Below are positions 1 to 5,670 of a stretch of 64,000 nucleotides of DNA, one piece after another. The notes beneath the pieces were generated by a model. The model had not been told where the DNA came from and did not search any database. It saw only the letters and a list, made by a program, of their open reading frames with translations. This DNA comes from Marinomonas rhizomae (lineage in GTDB: Bacteria > Pseudomonadota > Gammaproteobacteria > Pseudomonadales > Marinomonadaceae). How positions within the stretch are numbered: position 1 is the first letter of the stretch; every line of letters begins with the position of its first letter. The stretch covers positions 1,426,001 to 1,490,000 of the forward strand of contig NZ_CP073343.1 in NCBI RefSeq assembly GCF_024397855.1. The letters run 5' to 3'. A program made the translations under genes and the position numbers.

Positions 1-1
1 A

Positions 2-175
2 GTTGTAGCAGACAAATTTTTTGAATCTAACTTTAAGTTAATTATTGCTGTTGTTTACTACTTTGAAGAATCGGAGCTTGCGAGAGTAGAGAGGTTCTGG
101 AAGCGTAGAGTAGAAAAATGCCCTGCAAATATAGAGCTGCGATTTATCCCACGAAACAAAGTAACAAATGCCTAA
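2..175 (+). CDS. 3' end of an unrecognised cassette gene (partial)
   Basis: An open frame enters from the left edge and runs 57 codons to a TAA that sits inside the first attC core (TAACAAG), the usual arrangement for a cassette gene. The visible C-terminus is mixed hydrophobic and basic (a [13 protein letters not shown] stretch, then a Lys/Arg-rich tail). I do not recognise the family. The start lies outside the window. A longer overlapping frame that begins at 118 and reads through the attC into dfrA is not credible as a gene start. Confidence is limited because only the tail is visible. Confidence 0.5.
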   Translation, partial: VVADKFFESNFKLIIAVVYYFEESELARVERFWKRRVEKCPANIELRFIPRNKVTNA

Positions 176-246
176 CAAGCTGCGGCACGGTGACCGCTTT
201 TCCGCCGCGCTGCGGCTTCAAATCGGCACGTGTGCCGAGCGTTAAC
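170..246 (+). repeat. attC recombination site upstream of dfrA
   Basis: The left arm (TAACAAGCTGCGGCACG from 173) pairs imperfectly with the right arm (CGTGTGCCGAGCGTTA, ending about 244). Unpaired bases in one arm resemble the extrahelical bases that orient attC. The centre is GC-rich and can fold on itself (GCGG..CCGC). It begins in the stop codon of the upstream ORF and ends 16 bases before the dfrA start. This matches the structure of integron attC sites; assignment is by structure, not database match. Confidence 0.78.
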
Positions 247-261
247 CCTCACTGGAGTCGT

Positions 262-732
262 ATGAAATTATCGTTAATCGCAGCAGTATCTGAAAATGGT
301 GTAATAGGCTCAGGCTTAGATATACCTTGGTCTGTTAAAGGTGAGCAGTTGCTGTTTAAAGCTATGACATATAATCAATGGTTAATTGTTGGTAGAAAGA
401 CTTTTGAGTCTATGGGGAAGCTCCCAAATAGAAAGTATGCGGTAATTACTCGCTCTGAGTTAAAATCAGACGATAAAGATGTATTCTATTTTTCATCAAT
501 TGATAATGCATTATCTACACTGAAAAATGTTACCGACCATGCATTCGTGTCTGGCGGCGGAGAAATTTATAAAGCACTTATCCATCGTGCTGATACATTG
601 CACATATCGACAGTCCATACAGATATTGACGGTGATGTGTTTTTTCCTCAAGTTCCTGATGGCTATAGTGAAGTATTCAAACAACGATTTAGTTCAAACT
701 TAGATTATACGTATCGCATTTGGCAAAAGTAG
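262..732 (+). CDS. dfrA: Trimethoprim-resistance-type dihydrofolate reductase (DfrA1/DfrA6-like)
   Basis: This gene encodes a 156-residue DHFR, which reduces dihydrofolate to tetrahydrofolate with NADPH in the cytoplasm. The sequence aligns closely with the cassette-borne DfrA1/DfrA6 group: the N-terminal SENGVIG motif, [14 protein letters not shown] with Glu28 at the position of the active-site Asp27 of E. coli Fol[20 protein letters not shown], the VSGGGEIY nucleotide-binding segment, and a YTYRIWQK C-terminus. Length matches the 157-residue family. ATG 262 is chosen because an ACTGGAG ribosome-binding site lies just before it and homology starts there. It follows an attC directly. DfrA enzymes of this group confer trimethoprim resistance by insensitivity to the drug; resistance here is inferred from homology only. 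A housekeeping folA presumably lies elsewhere. Confidence 0.93.
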   Translation: MKLSLIAAVSENGVIGSGLDIPWSVKGEQLLFKAMTYNQWLIVGRKTFESMGKLPNRKYAVITRSELKSDDKDVFYFSSIDNALSTLKNVTDHAFVSGGGEIYKALIHRADTLHISTVHTDIDGDVFFPQVPDGYSEVFKQRFSSNLDYTYRIWQK

Positions 733-830
733 ATTTAGCCATAAGAAGCGGTGGCAGTTTTGGAGATAGAGTTTTATCCGTCCCAAACAACTCTAAGAAT
801 CCCAGCATTCCACATCAAACTGGAGACAAA

Positions 831-1334
831 ATGGATTTAGTCTTACCATCTTCAAAATGTATCCAAAGTTATAACGAGTACATCGAAGAGTTGGGTGATG
901 AAGTTCGTTACCCTTTTCCTATGGGTTTTGATCATCAAGATTTTGATGCACTTTTAGTTAAGTTGTCTGATTTTTCCTTGGGTATAAATCTACCTGACGG
1001 TTTTGTGCCAAGTACAACCTTGTGGCTGGTTGAAGGCGATCAGTTGCTTGGTGTGACTAATTTACGTCATTACCTAAATAACGCTATAGAAGAGTGTGGT
1101 GGTCATATTGGGCTAGGCATTCGTCCGTCTTATCGAGGCAAAGGTTTGGGTAAGTTGTTAATGAAGCTGTCGATAGCAAAGCTTAATGCTATGGACGTAA
1201 GTGCTGTTCATATTCACTGCTATAAAGATAACTCCGCATCGGCCAATACGATTATTGCGAATGGCGGCGAGTTAAGTTCTGAGCTGGCTTTGGGTGATAA
1301 AGTGGTTCATAGATATCTGGTAATGAGTTCTTAA
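831..1334 (+). CDS. GNAT-family N-acetyltransferase (cassette cargo)
   Basis: This 167-residue protein has a GNAT core. A beta-strand region (TTLWLVEGDQLLGVTNLRHYL) leads into motif A, GHIGLGIRPSYRGKGLG, whose RGKGLG acetyl-CoA pyrophosphate loop fits the R/Q-x-x-G-x-G/A pattern. A C-terminal NGG..SE segment typical of these enzymes follows. ATG 831 is preferred over an upstream in-frame start at 720, because it has an ACTGGAG site and homology to the family begins there. The upstream frame overlaps the end of dfrA. No clear attC separates it from dfrA, so both may share one cassette or an attC has decayed. The substrate is unknown. Confidence 0.83.
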   Translation: MDLVLPSSKCIQSYNEYIEELGDEVRYPFPMGFDHQDFDALLVKLSDFSLGINLPDGFVPSTTLWLVEGDQLLGVTNLRHYLNNAIEECGGHIGLGIRPSYRGKGLGKLLMKLSIAKLNAMDVSAVHIHCYKDNSASANTIIANGGELSSELALGDKVVHRYLVMSS

Positions 1335-1748
1335 TAGCGTTCGCTAATATGACTTGAGGAATTATGAAATTTTACCGTGCTGAACAATATCAAGCGTCTT
1401 GAAAATTTATTTTCATCTGACCCCAATATCTAAGACACTCCATAAAGCCGCGTAATCGGGATTGAGTATTAATAATGCTGTTTTTTTGTAAGGCTTGATA
1501 ACGGAAGTATGACCGCTTTTTGTGATATAGGAGCACCGTTGAAAGCGGGTCATGTCATAAAGCCTGAGGGAATGGCTTGCCTTGCTGATGAAATCACGCT
1601 ACAAAAGAACAAATAAATAATCAACATAGCGGCGATCAAAGGCCATCTGAAGAGGAACCCTCCAAACAGTCTTTGGTGTTTAGCGATTTATTTAACAGGG
1701 AAGTCCTACCATGAAAAAAGCAAATCCCCTATATAGACAACGCAGCCG
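1335..1748. other. Stretch without a recognisable gene
   Basis: There is no convincing gene here. Small open frames exist (35 codons at 1509-1616; 25 codons starting at 1711 and running into the downstream hairpin) but neither has a recognisable product. The segment around 1417-1445 (CTGACCCC..TCTAAGACACTCC) looks like the kind of sequence found at insertion-sequence ends, but no matching partner was found. It is probably decayed cassette or mobile-element DNA. Confidence 0.4.
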
Positions 1749-1804
1749 TTCAACAGTGGGTTATAACCGCAGCTACGCTGCCGTATAACCCTTAATTGTT
1801 AGCT
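1749..1804 (+). repeat. attC-like inverted repeat upstream of the HEPN-like gene
   Basis: The inner arms GGGTTATA..GCAGC and GCTGC..TATAACCC form a strong hairpin. The outer arms (CAACA at 1751, TTGTTAGC at 1797) also pair, leaving a short internal spacer as in short attC sites. A cassette gene with an ACTGGAG ribosome-binding site begins 27 bases later. This is a moderate call because the outer core is degenerate. Confidence 0.5.
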
Positions 1805-1830
1805 CACTTAATTACACTGGAGTCCAAATT

Positions 1831-2595
1831 TTGTCGGGACAATCGGAAGGTACAGTTTATGCTCACGCATATTTTTCAGCATCAGTAGAAAGTACGTTAC
1901 AAGCTGATAATTTTGGGGATATATTCGCGGGCTTAACTAGTGTTGCTTTAACTGCATTTATGGTGGAAAGTTATTTAAATTACCTTTGTGAAAAAATATG
2001 TGATTATGAATCCAGAGCTAATTCATTTTTAGATGATAATAATCCTTTAGAAATTGATAAGAAGCTCAGGGAACTACCAAAAAATGACCTATCTCTTCAT
2101 GTTAATTTAGCTGAAAATCTAGGCTACAAAAATCAAGCGGAAATAATTATAAAATCACTAACTTCCTCTTTAAGAAAGGCAAAGCGTGAAGAGTTTGAAC
2201 TTGATTTCAATCGAGCTTTGTCATTTTACGAATTAGATAAAAAGTATAAGTTATCAACTAAAAATAAGTTAAAGGCTTTATTAGAGGCTTCTAACGTAGA
2301 GCGATCTAAACGCGATAAGTTTTTACAACAATTTACGCAACTTTTTAATGCTAGAAATGCTCTTGCTCATGGCAGGACCGAAAATGTTTCTGAATCTTTT
2401 ACGAAAGATCTAGCTAGTGAAATTTCAAAATCAGTGCCAACAGTAACTGCAAGTTGGCAAGAGAGCTGTTCAATTGAAAAAGCACGAGAAATGTATAGTT
2501 CTGCGAAAGAGCTTGTATCGTACTTTAATGAATCATTCTTAAAAGAATTCTCTCCATTAAATAACTTGAGTTCACAAATATCTGCTGTGAGCTAA
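1831..2595 (+). CDS. HEPN-like domain protein (possible RNase or toxin-type)
   Basis: This 254-residue, mostly helical, soluble protein starts at a TTG eight bases after a GGAG ribosome-binding site. The segment LFNARNALAHGR carries Arg175-N-A-L-A-His180, the R-x4-6-H signature of HEPN domains, which in toxins and defence proteins form an RNase active site. The acidic and Lys-rich helices before it (about 60-165) fit a HEPN bundle with an extension. The stop codon lies inside the downstream attC, so this is a single-gene cassette with no adjacent partner such as an MNT antitoxin. RNase activity is inferred only from the motif. Many HEPN proteins in cassettes are uncharacterised. Confidence 0.7.
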   Translation: MSGQSEGTVYAHAYFSASVESTLQADNFGDIFAGLTSVALTAFMVESYLNYLCEKICDYESRANSFLDDNNPLEIDKKLRELPKNDLSLHVNLAENLGYKNQAEIIIKSLTSSLRKAKREEFELDFNRALSFYELDKKYKLSTKNKLKALLEASNVERSKRDKFLQQFTQLFNARNALAHGRTENVSESFTKDLASEISKSVPTVTASWQESCSIEKAREMYSSAKELVSYFNESFLKEFSPLNNLSSQISAVS

Positions 2596-2690
2596 CAAGA
2601 GTTTTCAAGCCGGACAAAAAACAGTTGGCTTTTTTCGTACCTCACAAATTGTAGCTAACTATTTTTAGCCGCTTAAAACGGCGTTCAATG
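2591..2690 (+). repeat. Long VCR-like attC site
   Basis: The left arm TAACAAGAGTTTTCAAGCCGG (from 2593) pairs with the right arm, whose complement reads GAACGCCGTTTTAAGCGG (ending about 2687). The roughly 100-bp length resembles Vibrio-type repeats. The motif ACTATTTTT..CCGCTTAA near the right end recurs in the site at 5331-5427, suggesting both belong to one attC family native to this integron. Confidence 0.68.
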
Positions 2691-2709
2691 ATCTAAGCAA
2701 GGAAATTAC

Positions 2710-3390
2710 ATGCGTCCAACATATGAAAATGTATATATTAGCTCTTTTATTTTCTCTTTAGGGTATCTATTTAGGAATGCAAGTAAAGGCGATCTTGCCT
2801 CAGTTTCTATAGATCTATACCAACAAGTTACATCTGGAGAACGTCTAATAGGAGATCTCCTCACCTCCATTGGAGGAAAAAATATAATTGTTGAATTTAA
2901 GAGAGATTCATCAGGGATTCCGGGAGAGTTCGAAAAAAAGAGTAAAAAAGATCTACGTAAGCTTCTTGATGCAGACGACGTAGAGTTTCAAGCAATTTCG
3001 AAAAAGTGTCACTTTTTATCATATGCGGCAAGGTATGATAATGGGGCATCAACACTTGCGTTCTGTCCATATATCGATCTTTATAAAAACAACAAAGACT
3101 GTGTTGTTTTAGGGAATAAAGACTTTAGCTCTAAGTATGTTGATAGCAGCAACACTCAAATTGGAGTTAATGAATCCGAGTTTAAATATTACATAGACAA
3201 ACTGGCTTCAAGCACTGGTGGTACATGCGGCGGAATGGCTATATCAATCGATAAGGATGGAATTAAGTCCATGGTTGTGTTTGATGACATCAAAGAATTA
3301 AGTCAGTCCCTGAATTTAGCAGAACAGCGCGCTGAAAAAATGATACAAAGTAAAGAACCCAGCAGCCCGTCTATGGGCATGCGTAGGTAA
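2710..3390 (+). CDS. Unrecognised cassette protein with a nuclease-like D...ExK motif
   Basis: The gene encodes 226 residues from ATG 2710 (AAGGAAA upstream). The family is not recognised. The segment around residues 48-65 reads GDLLTSIGGKNIIVEFKR. Asp49 followed by Glu62-x-Lys64 on a hydrophobic strand is the layout of the PD-(D/E)xK nuclease core, but without a structural search this is only suggestive. The tail (Ser/Pro-rich, ending in MGMRR) looks disordered. Cysteines occur in a STGGTCGG segment around residue 175. It occupies its own cassette between two attC-like sites. Possible roles include a restriction-type nuclease or a non-enzymatic protein; function is unassigned. Confidence 0.65.
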   Translation: MRPTYENVYISSFIFSLGYLFRNASKGDLASVSIDLYQQVTSGERLIGDLLTSIGGKNIIVEFKRDSSGIPGEFEKKSKKDLRKLLDADDVEFQAISKKCHFLSYAARYDNGASTLAFCPYIDLYKNNKDCVVLGNKDFSSKYVDSSNTQIGVNESEFKYYIDKLASSTGGTCGGMAISIDKDGIKSMVVFDDIKELSQSLNLAEQRAEKMIQSKEPSSPSMGMRR

Positions 3391-3394
3391 TCAT

Positions 3395-3457
3395 TGAACA
3401 AGGCCAGCCAGAGGGACTTTCGCTCAGCGTGCTACAGCCCCTGCTGTAAGGTGTTAA
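3395..3457 (+). repeat. attC-like site
   Basis: The left arm (GAACAAGGCCAGCCAGAGGGAC, within 3396-3417) pairs with the right arm (CAGCCCCTGCTGTAAGGTGTTA, within 3434-3455). It lies five bases after the stop of the preceding gene and immediately before the ribosome-binding site of the next. The right arm resembles the CAGCCCCTTAGG part of Vibrio repeats. Confidence 0.6.
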
Positions 3458-3473
3458 ATTTCAAGGAGTGTAC

Positions 3474-3725
3474 GTGCATAGTCTCAAAGCAAAAGCACTA
3501 TATGATCATGTGGATTTCTTTCGTGATCTTGTTAATGGGCGACTTGCCAAGAGCCCAAAGGAAGAAAAGTCTTTCTCTGACTATGCTAAGCGCTCACTGA
3601 AATTGAATGATGGAAGAGATTGGAATTTTATCTGCTCAGGAATGGACCTTATTTGTGATACCTCCTTGTCACTTGATCATTTTTTAAGAATTAGGGTCAG
3701 AGTAAAATTAAACCTTATAATGTAA
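3474..3725 (+). pseudogene. Truncated cassette gene, C-terminus replaced by a tandem repeat
   Basis: GTG 3474 with AAGGAG five bases upstream opens an 83-codon frame (MHSLKAKALYDHVDFF...). The body (FSDYAKRSLKLNDGRDWNFICSGMDLICDTSLSLDHF) resembles a family of about 120-150-residue cassette proteins of unknown function, as I recall them. The frame stops matching after about Phe72. The last residues (LRIRVRVKLNLIM) are translated from the 38-bp tandem repeat at 3685-3761. I read this as a gene whose 3' end and attC were replaced by the repeat-bearing segment. No attC follows. The family assignment is from memory and should be searched. Confidence 0.5.
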
Positions 3726-3761
3726 GAATTAGGGTCAGAGTAAAATTAAACCTTATAATGT
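3685..3761 (+). repeat. 38-bp perfect tandem direct repeat, two copies
   Basis: The unit beginning TAAGAATTAGGGTCAGAGT occurs at 3685-3722 and again at 3723-3760 with no mismatch. The core TTAGGGTCAGAGTAAAATTA resembles sequences found at the ends of some mobile or REP-like elements in gammaproteobacteria. It marks the point where the upstream cassette gene loses its homologous C-terminus. Confidence 0.95.
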
Positions 3762-4261
3762 GTAATCTCGTAATTTAGGGTTAGATGAAAAATACATACT
3801 TATAAGGTATTATATGGTTTTGAAGTCTAAACTTTAGGAATTTTTAAAGTGGCAAAATATAAAATTAATTATTTTTTTATTTTTACAGGTCGTTATGAAA
3901 TTGACTGTGAAAACTTTGTTAAATTTATAAATATTAACACCTAAATTGTATCGCTATCTAGAGAGCTTTTGACAGTACAGGTAGGTAGATCATTATTTAA
4001 TTATGAACCTTGAAGTAGTAGATAAAAAATTTTATGTTAATTTGTGACGCTTACTCCGTTACGGATTTTTATTTATTCAGAAAGAAAATTATGATTTGTG
4101 ATTATCTTCTGGAAAGTATAAGTTAATATTGCACTTTTCTCTGGTGGAAATTAAGAGATTATTTCAGTATAAAATAACTACTCATTGCTTAGTGATAATG
4201 ATTTTTAGATCAAAGTAAGATGTGTGTTCTTTTAAGTTTTTTATAGGTGAGTTTATAGATA
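3762..4261. other. AT-rich stretch without a recognisable gene
   Basis: This is about 500 bases of very AT-rich sequence with many stops in all frames. The longest frames (about 30 codons, for example from a GTG near 3850) have no ribosome-binding site or recognisable product. No attC was found. It may contain the promoter for the small membrane protein at 4262. Confidence 0.5.
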
Positions 4262-4582
4262 ATGGAAATATTTAATAAGTCAGTCAGCTTTCAATTGACT
4301 GAGCTATGGTTTAAATGGTTGGGCTGGTTAAGCGTGTGTGCAATATTAAATATATCAAAAGAGAAATTAGATTCACAATTAATAGGTGTTGTTTATTGGA
4401 TCTCAATGTTATTGGTCGCATATAGTATTGGTTCTACTTGCATGGATATGTGTTTAAAATTAACTAAAAATAAGGAGTCGAAAATAGTTCATGCATTTTT
4501 ACAAGTTATGATTATTTTAAATTCATTATTTTTAGCATTTTTTGCATACACGATCACAGAGATGGTAAAAGCTAGGTTGTAA
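4262..4582 (+). CDS. Small three-helix membrane protein, unrecognised
   Basis: This gene encodes 106 residues with three likely transmembrane segments: about 12-30 (ELWFKWLGWLSVCAILNI), 40-62 (LIGVVYWISMLLVAYSIGS) and 80-102 (FLQVMIILNSLFLAFFAY), separated by short charged loops (KEKLDSQ, KLTKNKESK). Composition is consistent with the AT-rich accessory region. The ribosome-binding site is weak (AGGTGAG about 14 bases upstream). Small membrane proteins of this kind are common in cassette arrays, but no attC is clear on either side (a CTACTAACAG at 4591 may be a remnant). Function is unknown. Confidence 0.5.
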   Translation: MEIFNKSVSFQLTELWFKWLGWLSVCAILNISKEKLDSQLIGVVYWISMLLVAYSIGSTCMDMCLKLTKNKESKIVHAFLQVMIILNSLFLAFFAYTITEMVKARL

Positions 4583-4597
4583 AATACTCTACTAACA

Positions 4598-4775
4598 GAC
4601 GTGGAGCCATTCCTTGTAGCTAACTCCCATTCCCACAATTCTATTGACATCCATCCGTTTTTTTACATAGATTGCTCTATATAAAGAACAATCTGAAATG
4701 TACTATGAATGAACATGTTCTTGGCTCGTTGGGTTGAAATATACAAACGTAGCATATAACAAAGGCATGTTGTCA
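4598..4775 (+). repeat. Decayed duplicate of the XRE-azlC promoter and 5' end
   Basis: This segment aligns with 5563-5735. Shared landmarks are TTGACATCCATCCGTT (4644 and 5611), CTCTATATAAAGAACAAT versus TTCTATATAAAGAACAAT (about 4675 and 5641), ACTATGAATAAA-like starts (4702 and 5669), GGCTCGTTGGGTTGAAATAT versus GGTTCGTTAGGTCGAACTAT, and ACAAACGT (4743 and 5710). The copy here has accumulated substitutions and stops and cannot encode the regulator. The duplication brackets about 0.97 kb of cassette-like DNA. Confidence 0.85.
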
Positions 4776-4826
4776 GAGTGGTTTTCCGCTGTGTTCCAAA
4801 TTTGCCGCAGAATGCAGCATTATTTG

Positions 4827-5327
4827 CTAATTGGTGGTGAAACTGCTCTTCACACTGTCTATTACTTTAATTTTTTTAAAGTGGTTCCACCAACTTAGAC
4901 CTAGGCCACAAAAAACAATTATTGATCCCATCAATACGAGTGCCGCAGTGTCATATCTTACAACAAATAATACAATTATAAGTATCATAAATAAGTGAAT
5001 AAACATTAGTGGGTATACAACCCCAAGATGTATTTTTTCTAAAATTACTTCTATTTCTTTTAAATTTTTAACCTTCCAAAATTCAATGAAAAGCAAGCCA
5101 GCGCAAGTTATTAATATCCAGAAAATAATATAAACTGCTAGGTGGTCATAATATTTCTGAGCTAGTTGTGATTTAAGCTGATCCAATGCACCTGCTAACG
5201 ATACAGTCCAAATTAAAAAAAACAACTTAGTAATAACAAAAATTGTGGCGTTGTACCTTTGAATAAATTGTTTAATTTTAGTTTGTATGCTCAAGTCTAA
5301 ATTTCCATGTTTAGGATTTGGTGCCAT
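4827..5327 (-). CDS. Multi-pass membrane protein, unrecognised, reversed in the array
   Basis: The product is 166 residues if the ATG at 5327 (MAPNPKHG...) is used; an upstream in-frame start at 5387 would translate the attC and is rejected. Four hydrophobic segments are visible: about 25-45 (IFVITKLFFLIWTVSLAG), 58-80 (LAVYIIFWILITCAGLLFIE), 100-122 (VVYPLMFIHLFMILIIVLFVV) and 126-145 (AALVLMGSIIVFCGLGLSWW). A Lys-rich cytosolic loop (WKVKNLKEIEVILEK) lies between the second and third. It is the only array gene on the minus strand and points away from the attC at 5331-5427. Reverse-oriented cassettes usually carry their own promoter. Function is not known. Confidence 0.6.
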   Translation of the reverse strand: MAPNPKHGNLDLSIQTKIKQFIQRYNATIFVITKLFFLIWTVSLAGALDQLKSQLAQKYYDHLAVYIIFWILITCAGLLFIEFWKVKNLKEIEVILEKIHLGVVYPLMFIHLFMILIIVLFVVRYDTAALVLMGSIIVFCGLGLSWWNHFKKIKVIDSVKSSFTTN

Positions 5328-5330
5328 AGC

Positions 5331-5427
5331 ATATAACAGGCGCGTCAATAGGAAAAATAAAGTTTGGCTTGGCTCGCCTTGCTCCACATTAAAATCAACT
5401 ATTTTTGTCCGCTTAAGCAGGCGCTAA
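5331..5427 (+). repeat. Long VCR-like attC site at the array boundary
   Basis: The left part (ATATAACAGGCGCGTCAATAGG) and right part (GTCCGCTTAAGCAGGCGCTAAA) resemble the ends of Vibrio-type attC sites. The right part shares ACTATTTTT..CCGCTTAA..GGCG with the site at 2591-2690. The terminal core is CTAA rather than GTTA, suggesting decay. It is the last attC before chromosomal genes. Confidence 0.55.
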
Positions 5428-5432
5428 ATTAA

Positions 5433-5564
5433 GATTCTGATCTACATTACCTTAAAACAATTGAAGAGTATGGTCACATTGGATTAAGCACTTGTCAATC
5501 AAGGCCATCTCTTCCCATTCTCAGAACTAAGCTAACGCTAATTACTCATGACAGCATTAGCTGA
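5433..5564 (+). pseudogene. Remnant of a GNAT acetyltransferase
   Basis: The short frame starting after the attC translates to a segment (LHYLKTIEEYGHIGLS) that matches the pre-motif-A strand and motif A start of GNAT enzymes. It also resembles the intact cassette gene at 831-1334 (LRHYLNNAIEECGGHIGLG). Homology is lost after about 5495 and no RGxGxG loop follows. The upstream part of the gene is missing at the attC edge. It is either a chromosomal GNAT gene cut by array growth or a broken cassette. Confidence 0.5.
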
Positions 5565-5610
5565 TGAGCTCGTTTCCACCCCTCAACCCACTCCATTTCC
5601 CATAATTTCA

Positions 5611-5658
5611 TTGACATCCATCCGTTCTTTATATAGAACGTTCTATATAAAGAACAAT
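5611..5658 (+). promoter_or_regulatory. Promoter with perfect 20-bp palindromic operator for the XRE-azlCD operon
   Basis: A TTGACA element (5611-5616) is followed by TATATAGAACGTTCTATATA at 5630-5649, a perfect palindrome lying where the -10 region should be, then AAAGAAC. It sits 22 bases before the regulator's start codon. XRE-cupin regulators typically bind such palindromes over their own promoter, so autoregulation is inferred. The decayed duplicate at about 4662-4681 keeps only one half-site. Confidence 0.7.
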
Positions 5659-5670
5659 TTGAGATGCACT

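Larger units (their letters stand above)
1..5430 (+). mobile_element. Distal part of an integron gene-cassette array
   Basis: This stretch has short genes mostly on the plus strand. Many are followed closely by an imperfect inverted repeat starting with a TAACA-type core and ending with a GTTA/GTTR-type core, as in attC sites. Several starts are preceded by the same ACTGGAG ribosome-binding context (near 252, 817 and 1817). The content (dfrA-type DHFR, GNAT, HEPN-like protein, unknowns, small membrane proteins) is typical cassette cargo, and base composition is more AT-rich than from 5.7 kb onward. No integrase or attI lies in the window. Because attC sites follow their genes on the plus strand, the integrase should lie to the left and this should be the older end. 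Some stretches have decayed attC sites or none, so the boundaries are approximate. Confidence 0.72.

Noticed and set aside
118..261. In-frame upstream extension of dfrA starting at 118
   Set aside because: It would translate through the attC site and adds no DHFR homology; ATG 262 has the ribosome-binding site and the family start.
720..830. Start of the GNAT cassette gene at 720
   Set aside because: It overlaps the dfrA 3' end and lacks homology; ATG 831 follows an ACTGGAG site.
1417..1445. Possible insertion-sequence end
   Set aside because: No transposase and no matching inverted partner were found in the window.
1509..1616. 35-codon frame in the gene-free stretch after the GNAT cassette
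   Set aside because: No ribosome-binding site of note and I could not assign a family; it may be a fragment but evidence is too thin.
1711..1788. 25-codon frame MKKANPLYRQ...
   Set aside because: It ends within the attC-like hairpin and has no recognisable product; likely chance.
2591..3457. CRISPR-like repeats in the array
   Set aside because: Repeats are few, divergent and separated by whole genes; their paired arms fit attC sites, not CRISPR.
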